64,000 nt of DNA from CAVZBW01 sp963773635 (GTDB lineage: Bacteria; Actinomycetota; Acidimicrobiia; Acidimicrobiales; RAAP-2): positions 248,001-312,000 of the forward strand of contig CAVZBW010000005.1 of NCBI GenBank assembly GCA_963773635.1, read 5' to 3'. Below the pieces are notes generated by a model that ran no database searches, had not been told where the DNA came from, and saw nothing but the letters and a program-made list of their open reading frames with translations. Within the stretch, counting starts at the first letter, position 1. Each line of letters starts with the position of its first letter. This document shows, piece after piece, positions 25,992-34,573 of the stretch. The translations under genes and the position numbers were made by a program.

Positions 25992-26975
25992 CTAAGTCCA
26001 CGAAGAACGAGATCCGGGGGCTCGGTCGAGGACGATACGGCCGAACTCTGACTGGGTGATGTTCCGTCCCGTCACCAACACGACGCAGCGACCAGCGGGC
26101 ACGCGCCACCGCCCGAAAAGGAGCGCCGCCACGCCGACCGCCCCGGATCCCTCGACGATCAATCCATGCTCGGAGGCGAGGAAGCGGATGGCCTCGGAGA
26201 TCTCCTCCTCGCGCGCCGCAACCATCTCGGATACGTGACGTCTGGCGAGCTCGACCGTGATCGAGCCGGGCTCGAGGTTGCCGGCGAGTCCATCCGCCAC
26301 GGTCTTCCGGACGGGAACGGTGACCACCTGACCGGCAGCCAGAGAAGTCGAGAGAGCCCTGGAGCTCTCGGCCTCCACGCCGACCAGCCGGATCGCGCTC
26401 TTGGCTGTAGACAGCCCGATCCCGGAGAGCAGGCCACCACCGCCCACGGGGACCACGATCGTGCCCAGGTCGGGGACCTGTCCGATCAGTTCGCCTCCGA
26501 TGGTGCCAGCCCCCGCGATGACGTGGGGATCGTTGTACGGAGAGAGGAACCGACCGCCCATTTCGGCGGCCAAGGCCAACGCGTAGGCCTCGGCCCCCTC
26601 GTAGTCCTCGCCCCGGCGAATGAGCTGGACAGCTGACCGGGTGAGGCGTTCCACCTTGGCCGGCGAAGCCGTCCGAGGCACCACCACGGTGGCGCGGGCA
26701 CCGAAGCGATCGGCCGCGAAGGCGACGCCGAGGCCGTGGTTGCCGGCCGACGCGGCGACGATGGGCGTTCCCGGGTCTCGCGCCGTCGCCGCGGCGACCG
26801 ATGCCAGGCCGCCCCGCACCTTGAAGGATCCCGTCGGTTGCAGCGTCTCGAGCTTGAGGAACACGCCCTCGCCCAGTCGTGGTGATGCCACGACTGGTGT
26901 GACCGCGAGCCAGCGCCGAACGACATCGGTGGCCAGCCGCAAGGTGGTCTCATCAGGGATGTCGACCGTACGCAT
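25992..26975 (-). CDS. Threonine/serine dehydratase, PLP-dependent
   Basis: A 327-aa fold-type II PLP enzyme. The lysine that binds PLP lies in PTGSFKVRGG, the substrate loop in SAGNHGLGVAF and the phosphate-binding glycines in VPVGGGGLLSG. It lacks the ACT regulatory domain of biosynthetic IlvA, so it resembles catabolic dehydratases or serine racemases. The start is the internal ATG giving MRTVDIPD; the longer frame adds a non-conserved 22 residues. Confidence 0.88.
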   Translation of the reverse strand: MRTVDIPDETTLRLATDVVRRWLAVTPVVASPRLGEGVFLKLETLQPTGSFKVRGGLASVAAATARDPGTPIVAASAGNHGLGVAFAADRFGARATVVVPRTASPAKVERLTRSAVQLIRRGEDYEGAEAYALALAAEMGGRFLSPYNDPHVIAGAGTIGGELIGQVPDLGTIVVPVGGGGLLSGIGLSTAKSAIRLVGVEAESSRALSTSLAAGQVVTVPVRKTVADGLAGNLEPGSITVELARRHVSEMVAAREEEISEAIRFLASEHGLIVEGSGAVGVAALLFGRWRVPAGRCVVLVTGRNITQSEFGRIVLDRAPGSRSSWT

Positions 26976-27104
26976 GACCGGAAAGTCTCGCGGAGCGACG
27001 TAGGCGCCGCCGGAGGTGCTCTCATCCAGGCACGCGGCCAACCGACGTCGGGTCGCAGGCCCGGCTGCGGAATGCGGGACGGGGACGACCTACGCTGAGA
27101 AAGC

Positions 27105-28028
27105 ATGAGGTCCGAAAGTCACGACGTCGTCGTCGTCGGTGGCGGTGTGGCGGGTGTGAGTGCGGCTCTCGAGTCCTTCGATATTCAGCTCGACGTCGCG
27201 CTCCTCGAGGCGGGCCCACGCTTGGGTGGCCAATTGGCCGAGGACCCGAACTCCATTCGGAATGTTGCCGCCGGTCGCTTCGAAAACGGCGAGGCGCTCA
27301 GGCAAGCACTGGAGGAGTCGGCTGCGATACTTGCCGATCGGGTGTTCGTCTCTCACGCGGTGACCGCCGCCAACCTCGAAGAGCGCTGGGTCGAGGCCAG
27401 TGGAGTGCGGTTTGTCGGAGAGGCCCTGCTCGTCGCCACCGGCGCGAAAAAGCAGTACCTACCCGCCGCCACGGACGGAGCATTCGGAGGAGACGTCACG
27501 TATTTGCTCGAATCCCAGGGCGATCGGTTCGTGGGGCGGACGGTGGCCGTCATCGGCGGGGGTGATAGTGCAACGCTCGACGCGCTCGAGCTGGCACGCA
27601 AAGGTTCGAAGGTAAAGCTGATCCATCGATCCCAGAAATTGACGGCCCGCCGCGACATCCTCCGGCAGCTGGACGCGGAACCCGATATCGAGGACCTTCC
27701 CGGATGGGAACTGGAAGCCGTGCGGGGGACGGATCACTTGGAGGAGATCGTCCTCGTTGCGACCAACGGCGGTCATCGCCGGTCCCTCCCGGTCGGGGGA
27801 TTGGTGGTCAAGATCTCTCGTGCGGCTTCGACGGAAGCATTTTCGGGACAGGTCGAGCTCGATCGACATGGAGCGGTAGTGGTCGACGCGGATCTTCGCA
27901 CCTCCCGCACCGGGGTCTTCGCAGCTGGCGACGTGGTGTCTGGCGGCTACCCACGCGTCGCCACGGCCATGGGGCAGGGCGTGCTCGCCGCGAAATCGAT
28001 GTTGCGATTCCTAGAAAGCCTCGGATAG
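27105..28028 (+). CDS. Thioredoxin-reductase-like flavoprotein lacking CxxC
   Basis: A 307-aa two-Rossmann-fold flavoprotein: FAD site VVGGGVAGVSAAL, NAD(P) site AVIGGGDSATLDALELA, and the C-terminal FAD motif GVFAAGDVVSGGYPR. The CxxC that defines thioredoxin reductase (normally just before the NADP domain) is replaced by YLLESQGD, so disulfide reduction is not expected. A ferredoxin/flavodoxin-NADP reductase role is more plausible. It overlaps the start of the DUF4254 gene by one base. Confidence 0.85.
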   Translation: MRSESHDVVVVGGGVAGVSAALESFDIQLDVALLEAGPRLGGQLAEDPNSIRNVAAGRFENGEALRQALEESAAILADRVFVSHAVTAANLEERWVEASGVRFVGEALLVATGAKKQYLPAATDGAFGGDVTYLLESQGDRFVGRTVAVIGGGDSATLDALELARKGSKVKLIHRSQKLTARRDILRQLDAEPDIEDLPGWELEAVRGTDHLEEIVLVATNGGHRRSLPVGGLVVKISRAASTEAFSGQVELDRHGAVVVDADLRTSRTGVFAAGDVVSGGYPRVATAMGQGVLAAKSMLRFLESLG

Positions 28029-28588
28029 TGGTTTTCGGCGAGCGCCAGACCGGGCCGGAGGCCGGTGCACCGTGGGTGACCGAGGTCGTGGCCGAGTTCA
28101 GGCGAGAGTGCTCTGGGCGCGAGCGCGACGAGCGAGGTTCCTTGATGGAGCGGCTCGTCGAGCTTCACCGCACCAATCTTGCCCTGTGGGCCCTGGAGGA
28201 TACGGTTCGCGGTTCCGGTGCCACCGATGCGACAGTGGCGCGGGCCAAGAGGGAAATCGACGTGCTCAACGGTCAGCGACATCGGCTGATCGAGGGCGCG
28301 GATGCCGCGATCGGCGGGGTCATGACGCTGAGGCCCTCGGCACCACCGTCGACCGAGACCCCGGCGATGGTCTGCGATCGCCTGTCGGTGCTCGTGATCC
28401 GGGTGCACCACACCGAGCTGGCGAGCCGCCGGGCGGCGCCCGAGGACACCGGGTATCGGGACCGTCTCCCAAATCTCCGCGTGCAGCTGGAGGTGCTGCA
28501 AGAGGCCTTGGGTGTGCTGCTCGAGGACGTTCGCGAGGGACGGCGACGTTTCGTGCCCTATCGGAGTTTCAAGCTGTACGGGACGTAG
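28028..28588 (+). CDS. DUF4254 family protein
   Basis: A 186-aa helical protein. LHRTNLALWALEDTVR and VARAKREIDVLNGQRHRLIE are the core of DUF4254, a family of unknown function usually found near glycosyltransferases. The GTG start shares its first base with the upstream TAG stop, so the two genes are probably cotranscribed. Its 3' end overlaps the convergent minus-strand gene by 20 bp. The nearby GT9 glycosyltransferase fits the family's usual company. Confidence 0.8.
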   Translation: MVFGERQTGPEAGAPWVTEVVAEFRRECSGRERDERGSLMERLVELHRTNLALWALEDTVRGSGATDATVARAKREIDVLNGQRHRLIEGADAAIGGVMTLRPSAPPSTETPAMVCDRLSVLVIRVHHTELASRRAAPEDTGYRDRLPNLRVQLEVLQEALGVLLEDVREGRRRFVPYRSFKLYGT

Positions 28589-29714
28589 GTCGGCGTCGGC
28601 GGCCGACCTCGTTGCCCGCTCCCGCCTCCGAGGCGGCGGTCGGGGACAACGAACAGGTGTGTAGCCGGTATCCGCCCCGGTTCCAGCCGTAGACGAGGCG
28701 GTCACCCACCACGGCGGCATGAGCGATGCCTAACGAATGCGATGCCAGCGGAGGCGAGGTCCCGATGCTCTGGCCACCGATCGGGTCGAACAGACAGAGC
28801 TCGCCCCGACGTCCGACGCCCAAGAGGACTCCGGGCGCCTTGGCGACGGCGACCCCACCGGTGCCCCACGCAGGATCTCGAGTGAATTCGCCCGCGACCA
28901 CGACGCTCCCGTCGGCAGGGTCGAGCCCGGCGAACCCGCCGCCTCGTCTCTGCTCCCAGTCGTAGTCGTCGATCGTCGCCGGGCTGATCTCGCTTCCCGC
29001 TGCCCACAGCAGCGCTCCGTCCCACATGAAGCCGGCGGCGCGGAAGCCGATCGCGACCTTCCAGCGGGGCGGATGGGCCGGGCCCTCTCCCGGGGAAACG
29101 AGGCTCACCCACCCTTCCCCACCCATGGCGATCACGTCGTTACCCAGGGACGGAAACGCCCCGAGAGCCGTGACCTCGCCGTGGCGCTCCAGCCGCACGT
29201 CGGTCCCGAGTGGTCCGGCTCCTCGGGCGCCGCGTGGGGCCAACGGCTCCGAAACGAGCACGCCTCCCGCCCGAAGCGATCGCGGCTGGGATCCCACCAG
29301 CTGGCCTCCCACCACCACCGCCCTCTCCACGTCCGCCACGAACTCGAGGGTAAAGAGGGGTCTCACGCTGCGGACGGGCCCGGAACGGCGGATGTCCGAG
29401 GCCCCAAAGACCCTGACGTCGCCCAGGTGGTTCAGGGTTGCGATGTGTCCCGAGCCGGGAAGGTCCACGATGGCGTGGATGTCGAGGTCGTACTGAGAGG
29501 GCTCGTCGTCGTCGGGAAAGCGCGTCTCGTCAAAGACGGCGAGGATCCGGAGCTCAGTGTCGGCAAAGACGACGTTGCGCCCAAGGTTGTTCCAGGCACA
29601 GAGCCCGTCCAGCGCCACCACTCGGCCGATTCCTTCGGGTTGCGAATTGTGCACCCGACTCTCCGGATGCGAATCGATGGCGCCGCTGATACGGCCTTCG
29701 AAATGGCCCGCCAT
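28569..29714 (-). CDS. Beta-propeller-like protein of unknown function
   Basis: A 381-aa protein without membrane segments. It is built from repeated beta-strand units (VVALDGLCAWNNLGRNVVFA, GHIATLNHLGDVRVFG, VAVAKAPGVLLGVGRRGELC, DRLVYGWNRGGYRLHTC) in the manner of a WD/PQQ-like propeller. No enzyme motif seen. The ATG at 29714 lies 41 bp after the GT9 stop. It is the last gene of the minus-strand queD-queC-GT9 run; the open frame beyond 29714 is a GT9 shadow. Confidence 0.65.
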   Translation of the reverse strand: MAGHFEGRISGAIDSHPESRVHNSQPEGIGRVVALDGLCAWNNLGRNVVFADTELRILAVFDETRFPDDDEPSQYDLDIHAIVDLPGSGHIATLNHLGDVRVFGASDIRRSGPVRSVRPLFTLEFVADVERAVVVGGQLVGSQPRSLRAGGVLVSEPLAPRGARGAGPLGTDVRLERHGEVTALGAFPSLGNDVIAMGGEGWVSLVSPGEGPAHPPRWKVAIGFRAAGFMWDGALLWAAGSEISPATIDDYDWEQRRGGGFAGLDPADGSVVVAGEFTRDPAWGTGGVAVAKAPGVLLGVGRRGELCLFDPIGGQSIGTSPPLASHSLGIAHAAVVGDRLVYGWNRGGYRLHTCSLSPTAASEAGAGNEVGRRRRPTSRTA

Positions 29715-29755
29715 GGGCGGGCGGTGTTCGGCGCCTGGCGCAACCTGGTGATCCT

Positions 29756-30664
29756 TCACAAGAGGTCCCTCAGGGCACGGAGCACTTGGTCCGGCTGGAT
29801 CGAATCCACACAGTGCCCGCCAACCGCGCAGGACCGTGGGCTCGGCCGAAACCCTCGCAGGCTCACTTGGTCGTTGTAGGCGTAGGCCCTCTCTGCGGCC
29901 ATGCACTCGTCGTCGCAGGGGTCGCCGACCACTGCTCGGCAGTGAGCCCAAGGCCGGAAATAGACCGACCTGGGCCGGCACAGGGTCACCGTCGGCGTAC
30001 CCTGCTGGACTGCGATGTGGGTCATGCCCGTATCCACCCCGACCACGGCCAGGCACGCGGTCAGGACGTCCACCGCATCCCCGGGGGTGGGAGCCCGCAC
30101 CTCCTGGATTCCCGTGGCGCGCATCTCCGCGCTCGATCCGTTCCTGGTGAGCAGTCGAACGTCTGCGCCGAGCGCCTTGGCCTCCGCCGCCAGGGAGGCC
30201 CAATGCTCAGCCCGCCACTGCCTGGCCGGACCGTCGGTCTCGGTGACCAGCAGCAGGCAGTCGCGCACCTCCGGGCGAGGATGGGCGCGAAGGGGAGTGG
30301 GGCGGGTGAGATCGACGGGTATCCCGAAGTCGGCGCAGATCCGGCCGAGGATGTCGTTGATCGAAAGTGGGCCATAGGCGTCTTCGAACTCCGGCGATCC
30401 CCACCAGTGGTCCCGCTGGAGGGGATGATCGCGGAGATCCACGAAGCGGTGTGGGCGCACCGGCGGATCGAAGAGCTCTTCGTCCACCGACCCGGCCAAC
30501 CCGGCGAGACGCTGCGAGAGCACCGCCTGACCCGGCGATCGAGCCACGAGCCAGATCTGCTCGTCTCTCTCCCCGGCCTCGGCAATGAGCCCCTGCACGG
30601 CGGGGAGGGACACCACCAGGTCCCCCAGTCCGAATGAGAGCGCCGCCACATAGACCGGGATCAT
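29756..30664 (-). CDS. Glycosyltransferase family 9 (heptosyltransferase-like)
   Basis: A 302-aa GT-B fold enzyme. The N-terminal LSFGLGDLVVSLPAVQGL and the C-terminal donor-site segment VVGVDTGMTHIAVQQGTPTV are diagnostic of GT9. The C-terminus has several cysteines (GDPCDDECMAAE, PRSCAVGGHC), unusual for the family and possibly metal-binding. Gram-positive-type actinobacteria lack LPS, so another acceptor is likely. It starts 39 bp after queC on the same strand. Confidence 0.85.
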   Translation of the reverse strand: MIPVYVAALSFGLGDLVVSLPAVQGLIAEAGERDEQIWLVARSPGQAVLSQRLAGLAGSVDEELFDPPVRPHRFVDLRDHPLQRDHWWGSPEFEDAYGPLSINDILGRICADFGIPVDLTRPTPLRAHPRPEVRDCLLLVTETDGPARQWRAEHWASLAAEAKALGADVRLLTRNGSSAEMRATGIQEVRAPTPGDAVDVLTACLAVVGVDTGMTHIAVQQGTPTVTLCRPRSVYFRPWAHCRAVVGDPCDDECMAAERAYAYNDQVSLRGFRPSPRSCAVGGHCVDSIQPDQVLRALRDLL

Positions 30665-30703
30665 TGCCGCTGCAATCGGCCGGTCGCGGGGGACGAGCGC
30701 ACC

Positions 30704-31375
30704 TCAGGCGTGAGCGTACGGAGTGAGATCCGGGGTCTCCAACAGCTCGAACCCGCGTTGGCGTTCGGCGCACTTGTTGCAGCGCCCGCAGTGAAGGCCG
30801 GCCACCGGATCGATGCACGAGAAGGTGTGTCGAAGATCGATTCCCCATCCCAGCCGCACCACCTCGGACTTGGATAGATGGGCAAACGGAGTGACCACCT
30901 CGAGACGCGACGAGAGCCCCAGTCGGGCCAGCGATCCAAAGAGCGCAAAGAAGTCGCCGCTGCTGTCGGGAAAGGGATTGCCCTTGAGCGTCCCCAAAGC
31001 GATGGTCGGAACGTCGTGGAGGGCGCACCACACGCTCGACTTGGCCAGCAGGAGCACGTTTCGGCCCGGTAGACCGACGGCCTCATCGGGGGAGCGGGCA
31101 TCGGGAACGTCACCACCGGAGACGCTCCAATGATCGCCGTAAAGGTCGGCCACCGGACATTCCAACGTGACCAGTGGACGACAACGCGAGTCTGAGAGCG
31201 CGGAGAGAAAGCGCCGCAGGTGGGCCTCTTCGGTCTCCTCCCAGACGAGACCGAAGCGGACGTAGATGGGCTGCACGGTGCGATCACGTCTGAGGAAGTC
31301 GGCCACGAGAATGGCACTGTCGAGACCGCCGCTGGCGAGGACGGCCACGTCGGTCCGGCCTGGCTCGGACGGCAT
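30704..31375 (-). CDS. queC: QueC-like 7-cyano-7-deazaguanine synthase, divergent
   Basis: A 223-aa ATP-pyrophosphatase family protein. The P-loop is ASGGLDSA (residues 14-20), then PGRNVLLLAKSS, and a zinc site Cys187, Cys196, Cys199, Cys202 (CIDPVAGLHCGRCNKC). QueC makes preQ0 from CDG with ATP and ammonia. The substrate-proximal segment usually reading close to DYSGYPDCR is GNPFPDSSGDFF here, so this is a divergent member and its exact product is inferred. It starts 5 bp after the queD stop. Confidence 0.78.
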   Translation of the reverse strand: MPSEPGRTDVAVLASGGLDSAILVADFLRRDRTVQPIYVRFGLVWEETEEAHLRRFLSALSDSRCRPLVTLECPVADLYGDHWSVSGGDVPDARSPDEAVGLPGRNVLLLAKSSVWCALHDVPTIALGTLKGNPFPDSSGDFFALFGSLARLGLSSRLEVVTPFAHLSKSEVVRLGWGIDLRHTFSCIDPVAGLHCGRCNKCAERQRGFELLETPDLTPYAHA

Positions 31376-31379
31376 CGGC

Positions 31380-31745
31380 CTATCCCTTGCCCCGGTATGC
31401 GCAACCCGAGGTGCATGTCTCGTGGACGACCACCTGCGAGAGTTCCGGCAAGGCGTGAGTCAGCCGACCCCAGATCCATCGGGCGAGGATCTCACTGGTC
31501 GGATTGTCGAGCCCCTCGATCTCGTTGAGGTAGTAGTGATCGAGCACATCGAGGACGGGACGCATGGCGCAGGTGAGATCGGCGAAGTCGCGTACCCACC
31601 CCGTCTCGTCACCGACCGGTCCGGTGATGTGCACGGTCACCCGGTAGGAGTGACCGTGCAGCCGTGCACACTTGTGGCGGGGCGGCACATTGGGCAGACG
31701 ATGCGCGGCCTCGAACGTGAATTCCTTGAAGATCTCCATGGCCAC
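31380..31745 (-). CDS. queD: 6-carboxytetrahydropterin synthase-like protein
   Basis: A 121-aa T-fold enzyme (PTPS/QueD). Zinc-ligand histidines are His15 (EAAHRL), His30 and His32 (LHGHSY); the catalytic cysteine is Cys26 (HKCARLHGH). DHYYLN and the substrate-binding glutamate in VVHETCTSGCAYRG complete the set, so the enzyme looks intact. It forms CPH4 from dihydroneopterin triphosphate in deazapurine synthesis. It is the first gene of the minus-strand run. queE and folE are not in the window. Confidence 0.88.
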   Translation of the reverse strand: MAMEIFKEFTFEAAHRLPNVPPRHKCARLHGHSYRVTVHITGPVGDETGWVRDFADLTCAMRPVLDVLDHYYLNEIEGLDNPTSEILARWIWGRLTHALPELSQVVVHETCTSGCAYRGKG

Positions 31746-32058
31746 CGGATTCGTAGGCTAGCCCGCTCTGGGTCTTGTGGCTTCTCCGTCTCCGGGCCCG
31801 AACCGTCGCCGGGCTGGGCCCGGATGCCGACGATGCTGGAGTTCACGACGGGCGTCAATCCGGTGACCACATGGGAAGGCTCGCTAGATTGCCTATGTGG
31901 TGTGCGGACCGCCCGGCGCCGAGGCGGTTGCCTCGTCCCTCCACCGATCGCAAGACAGGCGGTGGCCCTGTGAACTTCTGCGTGCTCGTGCATATCGAGG
32001 GGAGCACCGACGGCACGTCAACGCGCGAACCATCACGGTGCCCGAGCGAGGACGACGA
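31746..32058. other. Divergent intergenic region
   Basis: Separates queD (minus) from the cupin gene (plus). No gene recognised; expected to contain both promoters. Confidence 0.4.
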
Positions 32059-32832
32059 ATGAAGGGGATCGGGTTCTCACACGCTCGTGACGCCGAGGAG
32101 GTCGAGGGCTACAGGGCCCCTCACTGCCTGTTGCGTGGGGGCGCCCGCTCCTCGATGGTTTCCTTCGAGGGATTCCCGCTATGGGCCGTGAGAGCTGAGC
32201 TGGCCCCGGGTGCAGTGCTCGAGTGGGAGAGACCGCACGGAGACGAAGGGCTCTACGTCGTCTGGGGTGAGTTGGACGTCGGGGGACGGACATGCCCTTC
32301 AGGAGGGGTCGTCGTGGTCGAATCCGGTGCAAAGACAGCGGTCGAGATTGCTGGGGGCGCCGGTGTTGTCCATTTCGGTCCCCACGAGACGGACCCCCCG
32401 AGCGGCGGCCACTACGGACCTCCGGCCCCCTTGCCCCACGGCGTCCACGTCATCGGTCCTCGGGGCATGTTCGCCGCCCTTGGGCCAGGCCGCGACACGC
32501 GCATGTTTGCCGACTCCACGTGTCAATACTGCAGGATCACCTTGTTCGTCACCGGTCGTGACTCCGAGTACGTCTCGTCCCCCCACAGCCACTCCGTCGA
32601 CGAGATCCTGTATCTGATGAGCGGGAGCATCCGTTTCGGAAGCCGCGAACTTCGACCCGGCGACGCCGTCTGCATCGAAGGCGACCGCCGGTACGCGTTC
32701 CGCAGCGGGCCCGAAGGGTTCGCCTTCCTCAATTACCGGCGAGACGCGTCGGAGCAAACCATCGTGGGCGACATCCCACGACTGGAGGGAGGGGCGGCCC
32801 GCGGGTTGACGCCGGTATTCGACGAACGTTGA
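32059..32832 (+). CDS. Bicupin-like protein
   Basis: A 257-aa protein with two beta-barrel halves. The C-terminal cupin is clear: SSPHSHSVDEILYLMSGSIR carries two histidines and a glutamate for metal, followed by LRPGDAVCIEG. The N-terminal half (WERPHGDEGLYVVWGELDVG) is a weaker cupin. Function unknown; relatives include dioxygenases and isomerases. The start is ATG at 32059; the longer upstream frame is not protein-like. Confidence 0.75.
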   Translation: MKGIGFSHARDAEEVEGYRAPHCLLRGGARSSMVSFEGFPLWAVRAELAPGAVLEWERPHGDEGLYVVWGELDVGGRTCPSGGVVVVESGAKTAVEIAGGAGVVHFGPHETDPPSGGHYGPPAPLPHGVHVIGPRGMFAALGPGRDTRMFADSTCQYCRITLFVTGRDSEYVSSPHSHSVDEILYLMSGSIRFGSRELRPGDAVCIEGDRRYAFRSGPEGFAFLNYRRDASEQTIVGDIPRLEGGAARGLTPVFDER

Positions 32833-32981
32833 CCGCTACCACGGTGAGCTGGAAGGGCACCCGGGAGGATGGGACTTGCGGCCCTGTCGGCGGACCGATC
32901 CACCTGCAAGGATCTCGGGAGTACACCCTCGTTGCCCCGGTGGCAGCCGGAGAAGCGAGGCAACACCAGGAGGGGGGCGTT

Positions 32982-34541
32982 ATGACGTTCAACCTGGCCA
33001 CCATTCTGCGGGAGTCGGCGAAGGCGAATCCCTCGAAACCGGCGATCCTCTCGGATGCCGGCGCCCTGACCTATGGGGAGCTGGACGAGCTCTCCGACCG
33101 CTTCGCCTCGGGGCTACGCCGCCAGGGCGTTCTGCCCGGCGAAGCGGTGGCCCTGCAGCTGCCCAACCTTCCAGAGTTCGTGATCGCCTACTTCGGCATC
33201 CTCAAGGCCGGCTCGGTGGTCGTTCCTCTCAACGTCTTGCTCAAGGCACCTGAGGTGGCGTACCAGCTCACGAACTGCCGTGCCCGCTTGCTCGTCACGT
33301 GGGCCGGGGTCGCGGCGGAGGCAGCCAAGGGCGCCGCCGACGCGGGCCTCGACCGCATCTACGTGGTGACCCTGCCCGGCTCCTCGGAAGTGCCAGTCGG
33401 CGCCTCCTTCCAGGAGCTCCTTTCCGGCGAGCCATCCGATCCGCGGGTCTTCGAGCCTTCGCAGCCAAGCGACACGGCGGCCATCGTCTACACCTCGGGG
33501 ACGACGGGCAGGCCCAAGGGGGCAGAGCTCAGCCACTTCCAGCTCTACATGAATGCGGAGACCCCCGGCCGGCTCTTCGGCATAAGGGATGACGACGTCG
33601 TCCTCGTGGTGCTCCCCATGTTCCATGTCTTCGGTCTGAGCAGCGAGCTCAACATCTGCGTGCGGTTCGGGGCGACCATGTCGATCGTCCCGCGGTTCGA
33701 GATCGACAAGGTCCTCGAGGTCATCCAACGCGACCGAGTAACGATCTTCGAGGGGGTGCCGACCATGTACATCGCCCTGCTCGAGCATCCCGATATCGCC
33801 AAGTACGACCTCTCCTCCCTGCGCGTGGGGATCTCCGGAGGCGCGGCCATCCCTGCTCAGGTCCTTGACGCCGTCGAGGAGAAGTTCGGCATCGTCATCC
33901 TCGAGGGGTACGGCATGACCGAGACCGCCTCGACGGTCACCTTCAACGTCAGCGCCGAGGACCGCAAGATCTACAGCGTGGGCAAGCCGATTTGGGGCGT
34001 CGAGCTCGAGATATGGAACGACAGAGGCGAATCCCTGCCCGCGGGGTCCGGTCACGTCGGAGAGATCGTCGTCCGAGGTGTCATCACGCCGCTCGGATAC
34101 TTCGACGACCCAGAGGCCACGGCAGAGGCGTTCGCCGGTGGGTGGTTCCACACGGGGGATCTCGGCTACCTCGACGAAGAGGGGTTCGTCTTCATCGTGG
34201 ACCGGAAGAAGGACCTCATCATCAGGGGCGGCTACAACGTGTACCCCCGGGAGATCGAAGAGGTGCTCTACACCCACCCAGCCGTCGCGGAGGCCGCGGT
34301 CGTCGGCGTGCCCCACGCCCGCCTCGGCGAGGAGATCAAGGCATACGTCGAGCTGCACCCCGGGTCGACGGCGAGCGAGGACGAGATCATGAGGTTCGTC
34401 AAGGACCGCATGGCGGCCTACAAGTACCCTCGTCTCGTCGAGCTCCGCCAGGACCTCCCGAAGGGCGCCACCGGGAAGATCCTCAAACAGGCCCTCAAGG
34501 AGCCACCGGCCGGGGATCCAGCAGCACGTCGTGGGCACTGA
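32982..34541 (+). CDS. Acyl-CoA synthetase (AMP-forming)
   Basis: A 519-aa ANL-superfamily ligase that activates a carboxylic acid with ATP and CoA. The A3 motif is IVYTSGTTGRPKGAE, A5 GYGMTETAS, A7 GWFHTGDLGYLDEEGF, A8 DRKKDLIIRGGYNVYPREIE and the A10 lysine lies in PKGATGKILKQ. Length is typical of medium/long-chain fatty acyl-CoA ligases. ATG preceded by CCAGGAGGGGGG. A patatin-like gene follows directly, suggesting linked lipid metabolism. Confidence 0.93.
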   Translation: MTFNLATILRESAKANPSKPAILSDAGALTYGELDELSDRFASGLRRQGVLPGEAVALQLPNLPEFVIAYFGILKAGSVVVPLNVLLKAPEVAYQLTNCRARLLVTWAGVAAEAAKGAADAGLDRIYVVTLPGSSEVPVGASFQELLSGEPSDPRVFEPSQPSDTAAIVYTSGTTGRPKGAELSHFQLYMNAETPGRLFGIRDDDVVLVVLPMFHVFGLSSELNICVRFGATMSIVPRFEIDKVLEVIQRDRVTIFEGVPTMYIALLEHPDIAKYDLSSLRVGISGGAAIPAQVLDAVEEKFGIVILEGYGMTETASTVTFNVSAEDRKIYSVGKPIWGVELEIWNDRGESLPAGSGHVGEIVVRGVITPLGYFDDPEATAEAFAGGWFHTGDLGYLDEEGFVFIVDRKKDLIIRGGYNVYPREIEEVLYTHPAVAEAAVVGVPHARLGEEIKAYVELHPGSTASEDEIMRFVKDRMAAYKYPRLVELRQDLPKGATGKILKQALKEPPAGDPAARRGH

Positions 34542-34573
34542 CCGAGCACCACAACGCCATCGCATTCAGGCCG

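Noticed and set aside
30704..31745. Type IV CBASS (QueC-like Cap9) defence system
   Set aside because: No CD-NTase, TGT-like or OGG-like gene is adjacent; the partner is an intact QueD, which points to deazapurine chemistry instead.
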